This document shows, one piece after another, positions 6,625 to 15,943 of a DNA stretch of 64,000 nt; position 1 is the first letter of the stretch, and each line of letters opens with the position of its first letter. The position numbers were made by a program, and so were the translations under genes. Source of the DNA: a virus. A model generated the notes under the pieces. It saw nothing but the letters and a program-made list of their open reading frames with translations. It did no database searches and had not been told where the DNA came from. The DNA lies in the IMG/VR virus record IMGVR_UViG_3300034024_000020, positions 51,704 through 115,703 of that record. One strand, written 5' to 3'.

Positions 6625-8037
6625 GTGAACCTAGCTAGCGCACTTATAAAACAAGTATTGGAGCAAGAAGACTTTGATACTTGGTCAAATGTGCGTAAGC
6701 ATTATCTGCCTAGTGAGTATCATCAACTATTTGACATAATCAGCAAACACACTGATTCCTATCACAAGCTACCAACGCTAGAGGAATTGAAGTTTGAAAT
6801 ACGTGATAACGCTACGCTCGAAAAGGTTTATGCACTAGAAACAGGTGAGGAGATAGAGGCTGAGCCCTTTCTTCTCTTAGACTACTTAAAAAATGAGTAC
6901 ACTCAAAAGGAGTTCTTATTTCAAGTAGATAGACTTATTGATAGGTCTTTAGCTTTTGAAACAGCCGAAGAGACCATCAAGTCTATTCAAGAGATTGCTA
7001 TCGACCTTGAGAATAAGGTTGATATTACTGATCCTGCTGAAAACATGCAGAAGATCAGCTTATTTGAAAGTGACGAAGACCTAGGAGCTCGGGTAACTCT
7101 AGGTCTTAATTCCGATTTCGATAGTCAGTATCCTATTGCGGTTACTGACTACATCATGCTTGGTGGGCCTAAGGGTGCTGGTAAGTCTATTACATGTAAC
7201 AATGTAGGTAGGCACATAATCGAAGTCAAGCAGAAAGTAGCACTTTACTTCTCTATTGAGATGGAGGCGATTGAGGTATTGCAGCGTGATGCTGCTCTAG
7301 CCACAAAGATTCCTTTCAACAAGATTAGAAATAAGAACCTATCAGTAGTAGAATGGGAAAAGATCGTCGAGTACTGGGGTACTCGATTTAAGAATTCAGA
7401 AGGTCACGTAGCTGCTTACAAGCAGCATCATGATTTCAACAGATTCCACACAGCTATTTCCAAAGAAGAGCTGTCTGGTGCCTATCTTGATATCATCTAT
7501 GATCCTAATCTAACCTTGACTCGTATTAGAAACGAGGTCCAGAAAAGATTGGCTCAAGGTGTCGAAATTGGCATCATTATTGTAGACTATATCAACCAGG
7601 TGAAACTGAATGACAACAGTAAAGTTGGTGATAAACAGTATGAGTGGAAAGAGCAGATCAACATCAGTACTGGTTTAAGACGTTTGGCACAGGAGCTAAG
7701 AATTCCTGTATTCAGTCCTTACCAAATGGATGCCGATGGAAAAGCAAGATTTGCTCGGGGTATCCTTGATGCGCCGACCGTCGTAATTAAGCTCATAAAG
7801 TTTCCGCAAGCGGACGCAATCATGGGCTTTGAAATTGAAAAGATGCGACACGCTCCTGATGAACTCGTAGTTATCTCTAGAATGGACTGGAATTGCTTAC
7901 AGATCGGACCAGAGAATGGGGAATTACCCGAGCCTGAAGTAGAAGAGGATGAACATCCTAAAGCTACTTTTGGAAGGAAGAAGCAAAGTAGTAGCAAACC
8001 AACTGGTGAAAGCATCTATGACGATCCACCCTTCTAG
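6625..8037 (+). CDS. DnaB-type replicative DNA helicase
   Basis: 470 residues from a GTG with GGAG upstream. RecA-like ATPase core: Walker A GGPKGAGKS near residue 185, a following conserved FSIEMEA segment, and Walker B GIIIVDYIN near residue 318. The first 170 residues are helical and would be the primase-interacting domain. It unwinds the fork as a hexamer with the primase encoded next. T5 D6 is the positional counterpart. The C-terminal 40 residues are charged and low complexity. Confidence 0.9.
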   Translation: MNLASALIKQVLEQEDFDTWSNVRKHYLPSEYHQLFDIISKHTDSYHKLPTLEELKFEIRDNATLEKVYALETGEEIEAEPFLLLDYLKNEYTQKEFLFQVDRLIDRSLAFETAEETIKSIQEIAIDLENKVDITDPAENMQKISLFESDEDLGARVTLGLNSDFDSQYPIAVTDYIMLGGPKGAGKSITCNNVGRHIIEVKQKVALYFSIEMEAIEVLQRDAALATKIPFNKIRNKNLSVVEWEKIVEYWGTRFKNSEGHVAAYKQHHDFNRFHTAISKEELSGAYLDIIYDPNLTLTRIRNEVQKRLAQGVEIGIIIVDYINQVKLNDNSKVGDKQYEWKEQINISTGLRRLAQELRIPVFSPYQMDADGKARFARGILDAPTVVIKLIKFPQADAIMGFEIEKMRHAPDELVVISRMDWNCLQIGPENGELPEPEVEEDEHPKATFGRKKQSSSKPTGESIYDDPPF

Positions 8038-8221
8038 TTTTGATAGGGGATACTACGCTGCGGGTGACGAAATAATGAACTGGCTCAATTCTTTGGATAG
8101 TGGGGGCATGACAACTAAAGAATTGAGATCGGTTCTAAACGTGAAAATTTTGGAGATGACACCATATGCAAGTAGAAGATCTATTGAGTCGTCACAAGAT
8201 TTCCTACACGCTGAGTGGTAA
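8018..8221 (+). CDS. Small hypothetical protein between helicase and primase
   Basis: 67 residues from an ATG just inside the helicase end; the open frame extends further upstream but that part only overlaps the helicase. It spans the 128-base gap to the primase and overlaps the primase start by 56 bases. No domain recognised. The gap would otherwise be empty, which supports a real but uncertain gene. Confidence 0.45.
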   Translation: MTIHPSSFDRGYYAAGDEIMNWLNSLDSGGMTTKELRSVLNVKILEMTPYASRRSIESSQDFLHAEW

Positions 8222-8999
8222 AGACTTAGTTACTTTATGCTTTAATCCAGATCATGATGATACTACTGCTGGTAGTTTCAGAATTGATAAAATCACAGGA
8301 GCAATGAACTGCTTCGCATGTGGATTTAAAGGCAGTGTATTTGCACACTTTGGCACGAAGGGCAACCCCCTTATGATAGCCAGGGAAAAGCTAAAAAGAA
8401 AGATTTCGGAGAAATTAGCAGAAAATGTCGGACTTGAAATCCCTAGAAACGCTGTTCCTTTCGCCAGAGAGTGGCGAGGAATATCGGCAGATACTTATAG
8501 AAAGTTCGAAGCTTTTGAGCATAATGACTCGGACTTTATTGGCCGCGTCGTATTTCCCATCCGTTCGTTCTCCGGAAGAATTGCGGGGTTTAACGCAAGA
8601 CATCTCACGCTTAATCAGCACCCTAAGTATCTTATATCCCCACCTAATGCGAAACTTCCGCTATTTCCAAAAGTAAAACCTGTAGAAGGTTCTATCGTGC
8701 TCGTAGAGGGCATGTTCGATATGCTCAACTTGCACGACAAAGGGCTAGACAACGCCGTATGTGCATTTGGAACTAGAAAAGTTACGAAAGACAAACTAAA
8801 CCTATTAAAGGTACAAGGCGTTAGCAAGTTAGACATTGCGTTTGACCCTGACGAAGCTGGTACCGAAGCAGCCGCCGAAGTAAAAGAACTAGCAGAACGT
8901 ATGGAAATGTATGCTAGAGTTGTTACTTTAAAAGACCAAGATCCAGGTGACCTGACAGCCTCACAAGTGCTCAGATTAAAGGAGAAGTTATATGGCTAA
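8166..8999 (+). CDS. DnaG-type DNA primase
   Basis: 277 residues. An N-terminal CHC2-like zinc ribbon (LCFNPDHDD followed by CFACGFKG) is followed by a TOPRIM core with the conserved glutamate in VLVEGMFDML near residue 180 and DPDEAG near residue 223. It would lay RNA primers for lagging-strand synthesis. It is much shorter than bacterial DnaG because the helicase-binding domain is absent. It overlaps the polymerase gene by eight bases. Confidence 0.88.
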   Translation: MQVEDLLSRHKISYTLSGKDLVTLCFNPDHDDTTAGSFRIDKITGAMNCFACGFKGSVFAHFGTKGNPLMIAREKLKRKISEKLAENVGLEIPRNAVPFAREWRGISADTYRKFEAFEHNDSDFIGRVVFPIRSFSGRIAGFNARHLTLNQHPKYLISPPNAKLPLFPKVKPVEGSIVLVEGMFDMLNLHDKGLDNAVCAFGTRKVTKDKLNLLKVQGVSKLDIAFDPDEAGTEAAAEVKELAERMEMYARVVTLKDQDPGDLTASQVLRLKEKLYG

Positions 9000-11349
9000 A
9001 GTAGCCTTAGTAGAGACCAAGCCGTCTCGTACTAACTTCAATGACGCGTTTGAAAGCGCATTTGAATTCGATAGATATCAATTATGCTCTAATCCGGCTA
9101 TTAAGAAGCCGCTTAAAAAAGATGTTGATATTGACATCAATGTAGATGACTATGACTGGATCATCCTAGTAGGTGCTGATTCTTTCAAATATTTCACGGG
9201 AAAGACATCTATATCTGATTTCTCTGGCAAGCCTGTCAACGAGAAATATATACCTATTATCAATCCTGCCATGCTAACTTTCAAGCCAGAAGCTGAGAGA
9301 TTATGGCAGGAATCCAAGACTTCCCTAATTAGATACATAACCGGTAATGCAAAGGTAGTAAGTTATAACAGTGACAAAATCTACGGTATCACTGAGGAGC
9401 AGCAAGCCCTTGAATATATTCAAGCTGCGATACTCGCGCCCTCAAAATATGTCGCCCTCGACTCCGAAGCTTCCGCTCTATATGCGCGCGACGGTCACGT
9501 TCTTGGGATTAGTCTTTGCTATGAGCGGGATCATGGCGTATACATTAGCGCCGACTGCATCACGCCAGAAGTAGAAGAGAAACTACAAGAGCTATTTAAC
9601 AAGAAGATTGTAATCTTCCACAATGCTAAATTCGATATCGGATTCTTCTGGTATCATTTTGGGTGGCAGTTCCCTAGATTTGAAGATACTATGCTTCTGC
9701 ATTATTGCATCGAAGAGAATCCAGGCAACCACGGATTGAAGCAGCTTGCTCTAAAGTACACAGTCTACGGGGACTACGAAGCTGGTTTAGAAGAGTTCAA
9801 GGCAGAATATTGCAAGAAGAATGGGGTTAAAAAGGATGACTTTACGTACGATCTTATTCCTTTTGATATCATGTTCCCTTATGCAGCAATCGACTCTATT
9901 GTCACGTTCCTGCTCTTCTTAAAGCTGAAAGCAGCTGTTACGAAGAATCCAAAACTACATTGGGTATATGAGAATATTCTAATTCCAGGTAGTGATCTTC
10001 TTACTGAAATTCAAGATAACGGAGTACCATTTGATCGTAATCGCCTAGAAAAGGCGTCGATTATGATGCAGACCGATATTGATAATGCTGTAGCTCAGTT
10101 GTATGAGCACCCAGTAATTCGTGAATTTGAAGAAGCTCAAGGAAAGACTTTCAACCCGGGTAGCACGCAACAGCTGCGTAAGTTGCTATTTGATTTCGTT
10201 GGATTAACTCCAACAGGTAAAAAGACAGGCACAGGAGCAGCGTCAACGGACGCGGAAGTGCTAGAGGAATTGAGTGAATATAGTGAAATTCCTAAACTCA
10301 TCCTTAATATCCGAAAAAAGTCAAAAATTAAGAATACGTACCTTGACAAAATCATACCTCAGCTTGACGCTGACGGTCGTCTCCGTACTGGTTTTAATCT
10401 TCATAGCACTACTAGCGGAAGGCTTTCATCCTCTGGCAAGCTCAACATGCAGCAGTTGCCAAGAGACAATCCTGCCGTAAAGGGTTGTATTAAAGCTCGT
10501 CCAGGATACAAGATTGTATCTATGGATTTGACCACCGCGGAGGTTTATGTAGCCGCGGTTCTCTCAGGCGATAAAAAGCTGCAAGAGGTTTTCAAGTCGG
10601 GACAGGATTTCCACTCTACTATTGCTAAAATGGTCTTTAAGCTAGATTGTAGGGTAGAGGATGTTAAGAAACTTTATCCTCATCTAAGACAAGGGGCTAA
10701 ATCTACTACCTTCGGTATTCTTTATCAGGCTGGAGCTATTACAGTAGCTAATCAGATTAGGAAAGAATCTGGTGTTTATTGTAGTGTGTCTCAAGCACAG
10801 AGATATATCGACGATTACTTCAAGGAATTCAAGCAGCTTCACAAGTGGATCGAAGCACAAAAGGACTTTATTGCAACCAACGGTTTCATTTATAGTCATT
10901 TTGGTAGAAAGCGCAGACTTCCAAATGTTAAATCATCTGATAAGGGTATTAAGGCTCACACCATTCGATCTGGTGTTAACTTCCTAGTTCAGTCTCCTGC
11001 ATCGGACATTAACTTGTTCGCAGCTATTGAAATGAGACACTTCATCAACAAGAATAAGATGAAAAGTCTCATATTCGCACTGGTTCACGACTCTATTCTA
11101 GCAGAGGTTCCGGAAGATGAAATTGATTTCTATACCGAAACTCTCCGAGGTTTCGTGCAGGCAGACCGCGGACTTTCAATCCCAGGTTATCCGATTGGAT
11201 GTGACTTCGAAGTGGGAGATGACTACAGCTTTAATGCCAAACATGATGATTATCCAAATGAAACCAAATATCAGGTCTACGAACGAGGATGGGATTCTAA
11301 GCTGCCACAGCTAATGGATAGTTTAGTAAAGCTATGCAAGACGAATTAA
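8992..11349 (+). CDS. Family A DNA polymerase with 3'-5' exonuclease
   Basis: 785 residues. A 3'-5' proofreading domain is visible (ALDSEAS near residue 155, IFHNAKFDIGF near 207). Polymerase motifs: A SMDLTTAEVYV near 511, B RQGAKSTTFGILY near 565 and C LVHDSI near 697. Motif A keeps the catalytic Asp and Glu but departs from the usual DYSQIELR, and motif C has HDS instead of HDE. No 5' nuclease domain is present; that function is a separate gene at 20341. It is the likely replicative polymerase, like T5 D9. Confidence 0.93.
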   Translation: MAKVALVETKPSRTNFNDAFESAFEFDRYQLCSNPAIKKPLKKDVDIDINVDDYDWIILVGADSFKYFTGKTSISDFSGKPVNEKYIPIINPAMLTFKPEAERLWQESKTSLIRYITGNAKVVSYNSDKIYGITEEQQALEYIQAAILAPSKYVALDSEASALYARDGHVLGISLCYERDHGVYISADCITPEVEEKLQELFNKKIVIFHNAKFDIGFFWYHFGWQFPRFEDTMLLHYCIEENPGNHGLKQLALKYTVYGDYEAGLEEFKAEYCKKNGVKKDDFTYDLIPFDIMFPYAAIDSIVTFLLFLKLKAAVTKNPKLHWVYENILIPGSDLLTEIQDNGVPFDRNRLEKASIMMQTDIDNAVAQLYEHPVIREFEEAQGKTFNPGSTQQLRKLLFDFVGLTPTGKKTGTGAASTDAEVLEELSEYSEIPKLILNIRKKSKIKNTYLDKIIPQLDADGRLRTGFNLHSTTSGRLSSSGKLNMQQLPRDNPAVKGCIKARPGYKIVSMDLTTAEVYVAAVLSGDKKLQEVFKSGQDFHSTIAKMVFKLDCRVEDVKKLYPHLRQGAKSTTFGILYQAGAITVANQIRKESGVYCSVSQAQRYIDDYFKEFKQLHKWIEAQKDFIATNGFIYSHFGRKRRLPNVKSSDKGIKAHTIRSGVNFLVQSPASDINLFAAIEMRHFINKNKMKSLIFALVHDSILAEVPEDEIDFYTETLRGFVQADRGLSIPGYPIGCDFEVGDDYSFNAKHDDYPNETKYQVYERGWDSKLPQLMDSLVKLCKTN

Positions 11350-11861
11350 GATGGCGGGAATATCGTAAAGAGTTCCCAATCAACACTGTTAAATCATGGG
11401 GTCAGTCTCTTATGGAGGCTGCCCCATGGACATACACAGGGTGGTCAGGGGCAGCCAAAGAACCTCTTAGACATTGGACAGCATTTCTAGGACATCACGA
11501 GCCTCTCGTAAATGAGATATGGACTGCCATTAATGAAACACTTAAGCATGATGGATTTTCTCTTTCACCATCTCGCATTATTGCTAATCTCTTTGCTCAT
11601 GGGGATAGTTCTTGGCTTCATACTGATTCGCTACTTGGGTCTGATTGGACCGTTATTATATACTTGAACGATTTTTGGGATTTGAATTGGGGTGGCGAAA
11701 CTGTTATTGTAGAGGATAACGAAATTGCACATTGTTGTGCTCCTACACCTGGTAAAGTATTTCTTTTCAAAAGTAATCTTCTGCATGGTCCTAGACCTGT
11801 ATCCAGAGAGGCGCCTTATTCTAGATTGGGCTTGACATTTCAATGTGCTAGTAACTCGTAA
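11334..11861 (+). CDS. 2OG-Fe(II) oxygenase, prolyl-hydroxylase-like
   Basis: 175 residues. The iron-binding HxD is seen in SSWLHTDSLLG and the distal His with the 2-oxoglutarate-binding Arg in LLHGPRPV ... YSRLGLTFQ, all on a double-stranded beta-helix pattern. These enzymes hydroxylate proteins or nucleic acids using 2-oxoglutarate and oxygen. Substrate unknown. It overlaps the polymerase end by 16 bases. A second member lies at 13019-13624, with little similarity beyond the motifs. Confidence 0.75.
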   Translation: MQDELRWREYRKEFPINTVKSWGQSLMEAAPWTYTGWSGAAKEPLRHWTAFLGHHEPLVNEIWTAINETLKHDGFSLSPSRIIANLFAHGDSSWLHTDSLLGSDWTVIIYLNDFWDLNWGGETVIVEDNEIAHCCAPTPGKVFLFKSNLLHGPRPVSREAPYSRLGLTFQCASNS

Positions 11862-12339
11862 AGACCTTCATAAGATCAATTTTCCTATCTATGTACTACC
11901 CTCTGATGATTGGTACATAACCGATGGAGTTTTGTTCGTCAACGAGAAGGTCCTAGATGAGAAGAACATGCCTGGAAAAACTCTAGGTGTAAGAAGAATG
12001 CAATGTGGTCGCAAAGATTTGCTTCCACTTAATAAAGCTATTTTAAGCATTCCTGATATGATTCAGTGTAAGACGAAAGTCTTTGTGGATTATAAAGGAA
12101 AGCCTTTCATCTACGAAAAAACCTATCGTAGTAAATTAAAGTGCTATAGGATTAAAAAAGTAGAAGGAAAGGATTCTGCTTCTTTATTGTGGGTACATGG
12201 GATATCTCATCCCTTTACATTAAAGAGGCCACCCTTTGGTGACCCAGAATATGTGCGGATTCTCCATTATGAGGGCGAGCCCTGGCTCATCTATGACTAT
12301 GTACGTATCTATACAAAGGATACTTACAGAAGAGTATAA
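11845..12339 (+). CDS. Hypothetical protein of the replication operon
   Basis: 164 residues from a GTG start overlapping the oxygenase by 17 bases. Basic, with several Lys/Tyr-rich stretches (YKGKPFIYEKTYRSK) and no membrane segment. No catalytic motif I can name. Its place between an oxygenase and PhoH suggests an accessory DNA or RNA role, which is inference from position. Confidence 0.6.
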   Translation: MLVTRKDLHKINFPIYVLPSDDWYITDGVLFVNEKVLDEKNMPGKTLGVRRMQCGRKDLLPLNKAILSIPDMIQCKTKVFVDYKGKPFIYEKTYRSKLKCYRIKKVEGKDSASLLWVHGISHPFTLKRPPFGDPEYVRILHYEGEPWLIYDYVRIYTKDTYRRV

Positions 12340-12345
12340 GGATTA

Positions 12346-13050
12346 ATGAGCAACAAAAACAATAATAAATCTCCAAGAACAAACAATAAGGGTTCTGGTC
12401 TTGAACTTAGAAGAGACATTGTGCCTCTAACTAAAAATCAGGCTCGTATGTTTGATTCTAGCTCCGATCTCGTGGCAGATGGCTGCGCCGGAACAGGTAA
12501 AACTTTTGGTGCATCTTACATGGCCCTTAGGGACATCATGTATAACAAGCTTTATGATAAGCTTATCTATATCAGAAGTATAGTACCTACCAGAGATATT
12601 GGATTCCTAAAGGGCGACGATAAACAAAAGACAGAAGTATATCAAGATGCTTATGTTGATATTGCTCAGAAGCTTTTTGGTAGAGGAGATGCCTACGAAG
12701 TAGCAACTCGCAGAGACCTTATTCATTTTATGCCTACTTCGTTCTTAAGAGGTACAACCATTGATGACGCGGCTATCATCGTAGATGAGTGCCAGAATAT
12801 GAGTTATCATGAACTAGATACAGTTATTACTAGAATAGGTCAGAATTGCAGAGTATTCTTCTGTGGAGACGGCTTATATCAGTCTGATCTAGGAGGAAAA
12901 AGTGGAGTACAGCAGTTCTGGAAAGTACTCAAAACTATGGACGATTTTGATTATGTAACGTTTACTACAGACGACATTGTTCGTAGTGATAGAGTAAAAA
13001 GGTATATTATAGCAAGACATGCAGTACATGGTGATAAACAACTTTCTTAA
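12346..13050 (+). CDS. phoH: PhoH-like ATPase
   Basis: 234 residues. A P-loop (DGCAGTGKTFGA near residue 50) and a Walker B with following Gln (AIIVDECQNM near residue 147) match the PhoH family, related to superfamily 1 helicases. Residues 1-25 are Asn/Lys-rich and probably disordered. PhoH-like genes are common in marine and soil phages; the function is not firmly known, with RNA metabolism proposed. It is followed by a 32-base overlap with the second oxygenase. Confidence 0.85.
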   Translation: MSNKNNNKSPRTNNKGSGLELRRDIVPLTKNQARMFDSSSDLVADGCAGTGKTFGASYMALRDIMYNKLYDKLIYIRSIVPTRDIGFLKGDDKQKTEVYQDAYVDIAQKLFGRGDAYEVATRRDLIHFMPTSFLRGTTIDDAAIIVDECQNMSYHELDTVITRIGQNCRVFFCGDGLYQSDLGGKSGVQQFWKVLKTMDDFDYVTFTTDDIVRSDRVKRYIIARHAVHGDKQLS

Positions 13051-13624
13051 TGGAAGTTGGCTTGAAGCGGTCAGGTCCCACATACGTAAGTACGAGGGTA
13101 ACCTCTCACGTGAGGGTTACGACAATCATAAGACACTAAGGGATTCTTTAGATCCGCGGAATGCAGAAACGGCGCAGGTTCATGGCCGTAATGTACTGAC
13201 TACACTTTGGCAAAAATTCCTCTGGAATACAGAGGTAGAAGAAAGGATGTTAGAAACACAAGATGGGGCCTTCGTACACTCGTGTCACACCCGTTTTGGT
13301 AGAACTTTGTTGTCTAGCTATGGCAATAACGATGGCTACGGTCATCATATTGACATTGATCTCGATTGCATCGTTACTGCTGTCCTAATGCTAAAGTTGA
13401 CGGATTTCCCCACTTTCACCGGTGGGGATTTTCTTCTAGAAGATAAGGTAATACCTTTTGAAAACAACAAACTAATTATGTTCCCTTCATGTACTATGCA
13501 CGGTGTATCACCTGTAGAAATGACGGAACGCGACGTCTTTGAGAATAGAAGATTTAGTCTACAGTACTTCATCTCGTCTCTGACGCCGAGAACGAGATTT
13601 CCTGATGAAAGCAATGCTCAGTAA
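13019..13624 (+). CDS. 2OG-Fe(II) oxygenase, second copy
   Basis: 201 residues. HxD motif in GYGHHIDID, a distal His in CTMHGVSPVE and a 2-oxoglutarate-contacting Arg in NRRFSLQYF give the prolyl-4-hydroxylase/PiuC-like arrangement. The start could instead be the fourth codon (ATG GTG). It overlaps PhoH upstream and the helicase downstream, so the set is tightly coupled. Substrate unknown; protein or modified-base hydroxylation are both possible. Confidence 0.72.
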   Translation: MQYMVINNFLNGSWLEAVRSHIRKYEGNLSREGYDNHKTLRDSLDPRNAETAQVHGRNVLTTLWQKFLWNTEVEERMLETQDGAFVHSCHTRFGRTLLSSYGNNDGYGHHIDIDLDCIVTAVLMLKLTDFPTFTGGDFLLEDKVIPFENNKLIMFPSCTMHGVSPVEMTERDVFENRRFSLQYFISSLTPRTRFPDESNAQ

Positions 13625-14879
13625 CAGGATTTATCTTGACGTTACGCCTGATCTAGCAAAACTTTTGAAGGCTGAACTAACGTATAAGATACCTAATCCT
13701 GGTAACCCCGACGAACCTATTATAATGCGGACGTACGGCGTTATTAGTGATAACGTAATGTCCTTACCTATCGGAAGAACGGATTTAATTCCTGATGATT
13801 ACCGAATTGTTGACAAGCGAATCCTTGCTCCCGCAGATTTCCCCGACTTTGATGGCACTTTACGAGACTCGCAGCAAGAGATTTGGGACCACATCGAAGA
13901 TAATTGTATTATCAACGCCAAAGTATCGTGGGGAAAAACTTTTGCAGCTTTGGCTATCGCAGGAAAACTAGGGCAAAAGACGCTTATTATAACTCACACT
14001 GTTCCTCTTAGAAACCAATGGGCGAAACAAATTGAAAAAGTTTACGGAATCTCTCCAGGAGTTATTGGCTCGTCTCGTTTTAATGTGGATGGCCCTATTG
14101 TTGTTGGGAATGTACAGTCTCTTTATGGCTGTATGGATCGTGTGGGCAAGCTTTTCGGGACAATCATTCTTGACGAAATGCATCACGTATCTGCTCCAAC
14201 TTTCTCAAAAGTTGTCGACAGAAGTTATGCTCGCTATAAAATTGGACTCAGCGGCACTATCAGAAGAAAAGACGGAAAACATGTCGTTTTCACCGATTAT
14301 TTCGGAACCAAAATTTATCAACCCCCAACAGAGAACTCTATGAAACCAAAAGTACACGTTATTAATACAGGAATTAGTCTTCCTGACGGTCAATCCTTGG
14401 GCTGGGCAGCTAAGATTACCATGCTACAAGAATCGATCATATATCGTGAATTAGTACGAAATCTAGCACAAAGATACGCTATAGTAGGCCATAAGGTCCT
14501 AGTAGTATCTGACAGAGTAGAATTTCTACAGACTTGCGCTAAGGCTAACGGTGGTGCTTGCATTACTGGGAAAAATCCTGACGAAAGAGAAAGACTCTTT
14601 AAGGAAATTGAAGAAGGCAAATACAGTGAAATTTGGGCTACTCAGTCCATTTTCTCAGAAGGAATGTCTTATGATCCTCTAAGTTGTCTAATCCTAGGTA
14701 CACCTGTCAACAACGAGCCTCTTTTAGAACAGCTAATTGGCCGTATTCAAAGAATCGTTAAAGACAAAGTACAACCTATTGTAGTCGATCTAAGACTTCG
14801 TGGGAACACTGCCGAAAAGCAATTCCAAGCTAGACTAGGTCACTATATCCGTCAAGGATACGAAGTAGAGTACATATAA
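13605..14879 (+). CDS. Superfamily 2 DNA helicase (T5 D10 / UvsW-like)
   Basis: 424 residues. Motif I is AKVSWGKTFAA near residue 108, motif II ILDEMHH near 189, motif III GLSGTIRR near 216, and motif VI QLIGRIQRI near 379. This is the two-RecA-domain architecture of UvsW, which remodels branched DNA and R-loops and promotes origin-independent replication. T5 D10 is the counterpart by position after the polymerase. A start at the fourth codon is equally possible. A strong promoter follows its stop. Confidence 0.85.
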   Translation: MKAMLSNRIYLDVTPDLAKLLKAELTYKIPNPGNPDEPIIMRTYGVISDNVMSLPIGRTDLIPDDYRIVDKRILAPADFPDFDGTLRDSQQEIWDHIEDNCIINAKVSWGKTFAALAIAGKLGQKTLIITHTVPLRNQWAKQIEKVYGISPGVIGSSRFNVDGPIVVGNVQSLYGCMDRVGKLFGTIILDEMHHVSAPTFSKVVDRSYARYKIGLSGTIRRKDGKHVVFTDYFGTKIYQPPTENSMKPKVHVINTGISLPDGQSLGWAAKITMLQESIIYRELVRNLAQRYAIVGHKVLVVSDRVEFLQTCAKANGGACITGKNPDERERLFKEIEEGKYSEIWATQSIFSEGMSYDPLSCLILGTPVNNEPLLEQLIGRIQRIVKDKVQPIVVDLRLRGNTAEKQFQARLGHYIRQGYEVEYI

Positions 14880-14887
14880 AATAGTTC

Positions 14888-14916
14888 TTGACAAATGCCC
14901 TCAACGGTGGTATAAT
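14888..14916 (+). promoter_or_regulatory. Sigma70-type promoter before the SSB operon
   Basis: Perfect TTGACA at 14888-14893, 17-base spacer and perfect TATAAT at 14911-14916, with the shared upstream AGTTC. It lies nine bases after the helicase stop and probably drives SSB and the recombination genes. Confidence 0.9.
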
Positions 14917-15310
14917 GCTTAGATACAGTTGGAAGAAGATACATCGTTTTACTGGCGGAAGCTCCAAAAGGATCGTTCACGTCATGGAAGCGCTTGTTCT
15001 TGACAGACCACCAAATAATTGGTATGATGTTAGGTACGAAGCGTATTACAAAGATTTCAGCGGGCAAAGCTTTCTCATTAACCCTTATACACTGGTTGCA
15101 GAAAGAAACCGTTGGAAATATAAGGAAGTCGCTCAATACGTAGCGTTGGCGAGTTTCCGAAGTTATGCGTATTATGCTACAACACAAGACAAAAGTCTAG
15201 ACCTTCTACACAGCCCTGTGGCGGAGGACATTATCAACCAAAATAGACTACTTAGCATAAAGGATGGCAGAGTCCATTTCCGATATGAAGAAGTCACTAG
15301 GAGAACATAG
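14915..15310 (+). CDS. Hypothetical protein at the head of the SSB operon
   Basis: 131 residues if translated from the ATG that forms the last bases of the promoter -10 (TATAATG). RNA from that promoter would start downstream of this codon, so either the next ATG (14984) is used, or the long form is made only from read-through transcripts. The protein is basic and aromatic (NWYDVRYEAYYKDFSG) with no motif I recognise. It is followed closely by SSB. Confidence 0.55.
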   Translation: MLRYSWKKIHRFTGGSSKRIVHVMEALVLDRPPNNWYDVRYEAYYKDFSGQSFLINPYTLVAERNRWKYKEVAQYVALASFRSYAYYATTQDKSLDLLHSPVAEDIINQNRLLSIKDGRVHFRYEEVTRRT

Positions 15311-15313
15311 AAT

Positions 15314-15943
15314 ATGAAATTTGCAGACTCAACAGGTGAAGCCCAGAAGAACCGCGCAGACGGTTATGAATTCAAGATGGGTGAGAATCGCCTTAGAATG
15401 GTCGGAGACCTTCTAGCGCGTTATGTTTACTGGATCAAGGGCGAAAACAACAAGAACATTCCTTTCGAATGTCTTGCGTTCGACCGTGTAGAGGAAAAGT
15501 TCACCAACATTGAGACCGATCACGTCAAGACTTTCTACCCAGATCAGAAGTGCAGTTGGGCTTACGCAGTCCAGGCTATTGATCTTGACAGCGGCAAGCT
15601 TGTTATCTTCAACCTGAAGAAGAAGCTTATGGGTCAGATTCTTGACAACATTAAGGAACTTGGTGACCCGACAGATCCTGATACCGGTTGGGATATTGTC
15701 TTCGAGAAGAAGAAGACCGGACCGCTTCCTATCAACGTCGAGTACAAGCTCAAGGAGCGTGCTCTTAAGAATCGTCCTCTAACAGACGAAGAGCGTCAGC
15801 TTATCGCTGAGCTTAAGAGCATGGATGAGGTGCTTCCGCGCCCAACTCCAGAACAGCAAAAGAAACTCCTCGAGAAGATTAACTCTGGTTCAAGTGAGAA
15901 CGTGGACGAGTCGGTAGGAGACGAGTTCAATGTAGAAGGATAA
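15314..15943 (+). CDS. Single-stranded DNA-binding protein, gp32-like
   Basis: 209 residues. The body has an OB-like pattern rich in aromatic residues (RYVYWIKGENN, KCSWAYAVQAID), and the last 20 residues are strongly acidic and Ser/Asn-rich, as in gp32-type proteins where the acidic tail recruits replication partners. Codon use is biased toward preferred codons, as expected for an abundant protein. It lies just upstream of recombination nucleases. Classification rests on these general features. Confidence 0.7.
   Translation: MKFADSTGEAQKNRADGYEFKMGENRLRMVGDLLARYVYWIKGENNKNIPFECLAFDRVEEKFTNIETDHVKTFYPDQKCSWAYAVQAIDLDSGKLVIFNLKKKLMGQILDNIKELGDPTDPDTGWDIVFEKKKTGPLPINVEYKLKERALKNRPLTDEERQLIAELKSMDEVLPRPTPEQQKKLLEKINSGSSENVDESVGDEFNVEG

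Noticed and set aside
8992-11349. Intein or intron in the polymerase gene
   Set aside because: Motifs A, B and C are continuous and at normal spacing; there is no Hint or endonuclease block.
11829-11860. Promoter at CTTGACATTTC before the 11845 gene
   Set aside because: A good -35 but no -10 at 16-18 bases; it lies inside a tightly overlapping operon.
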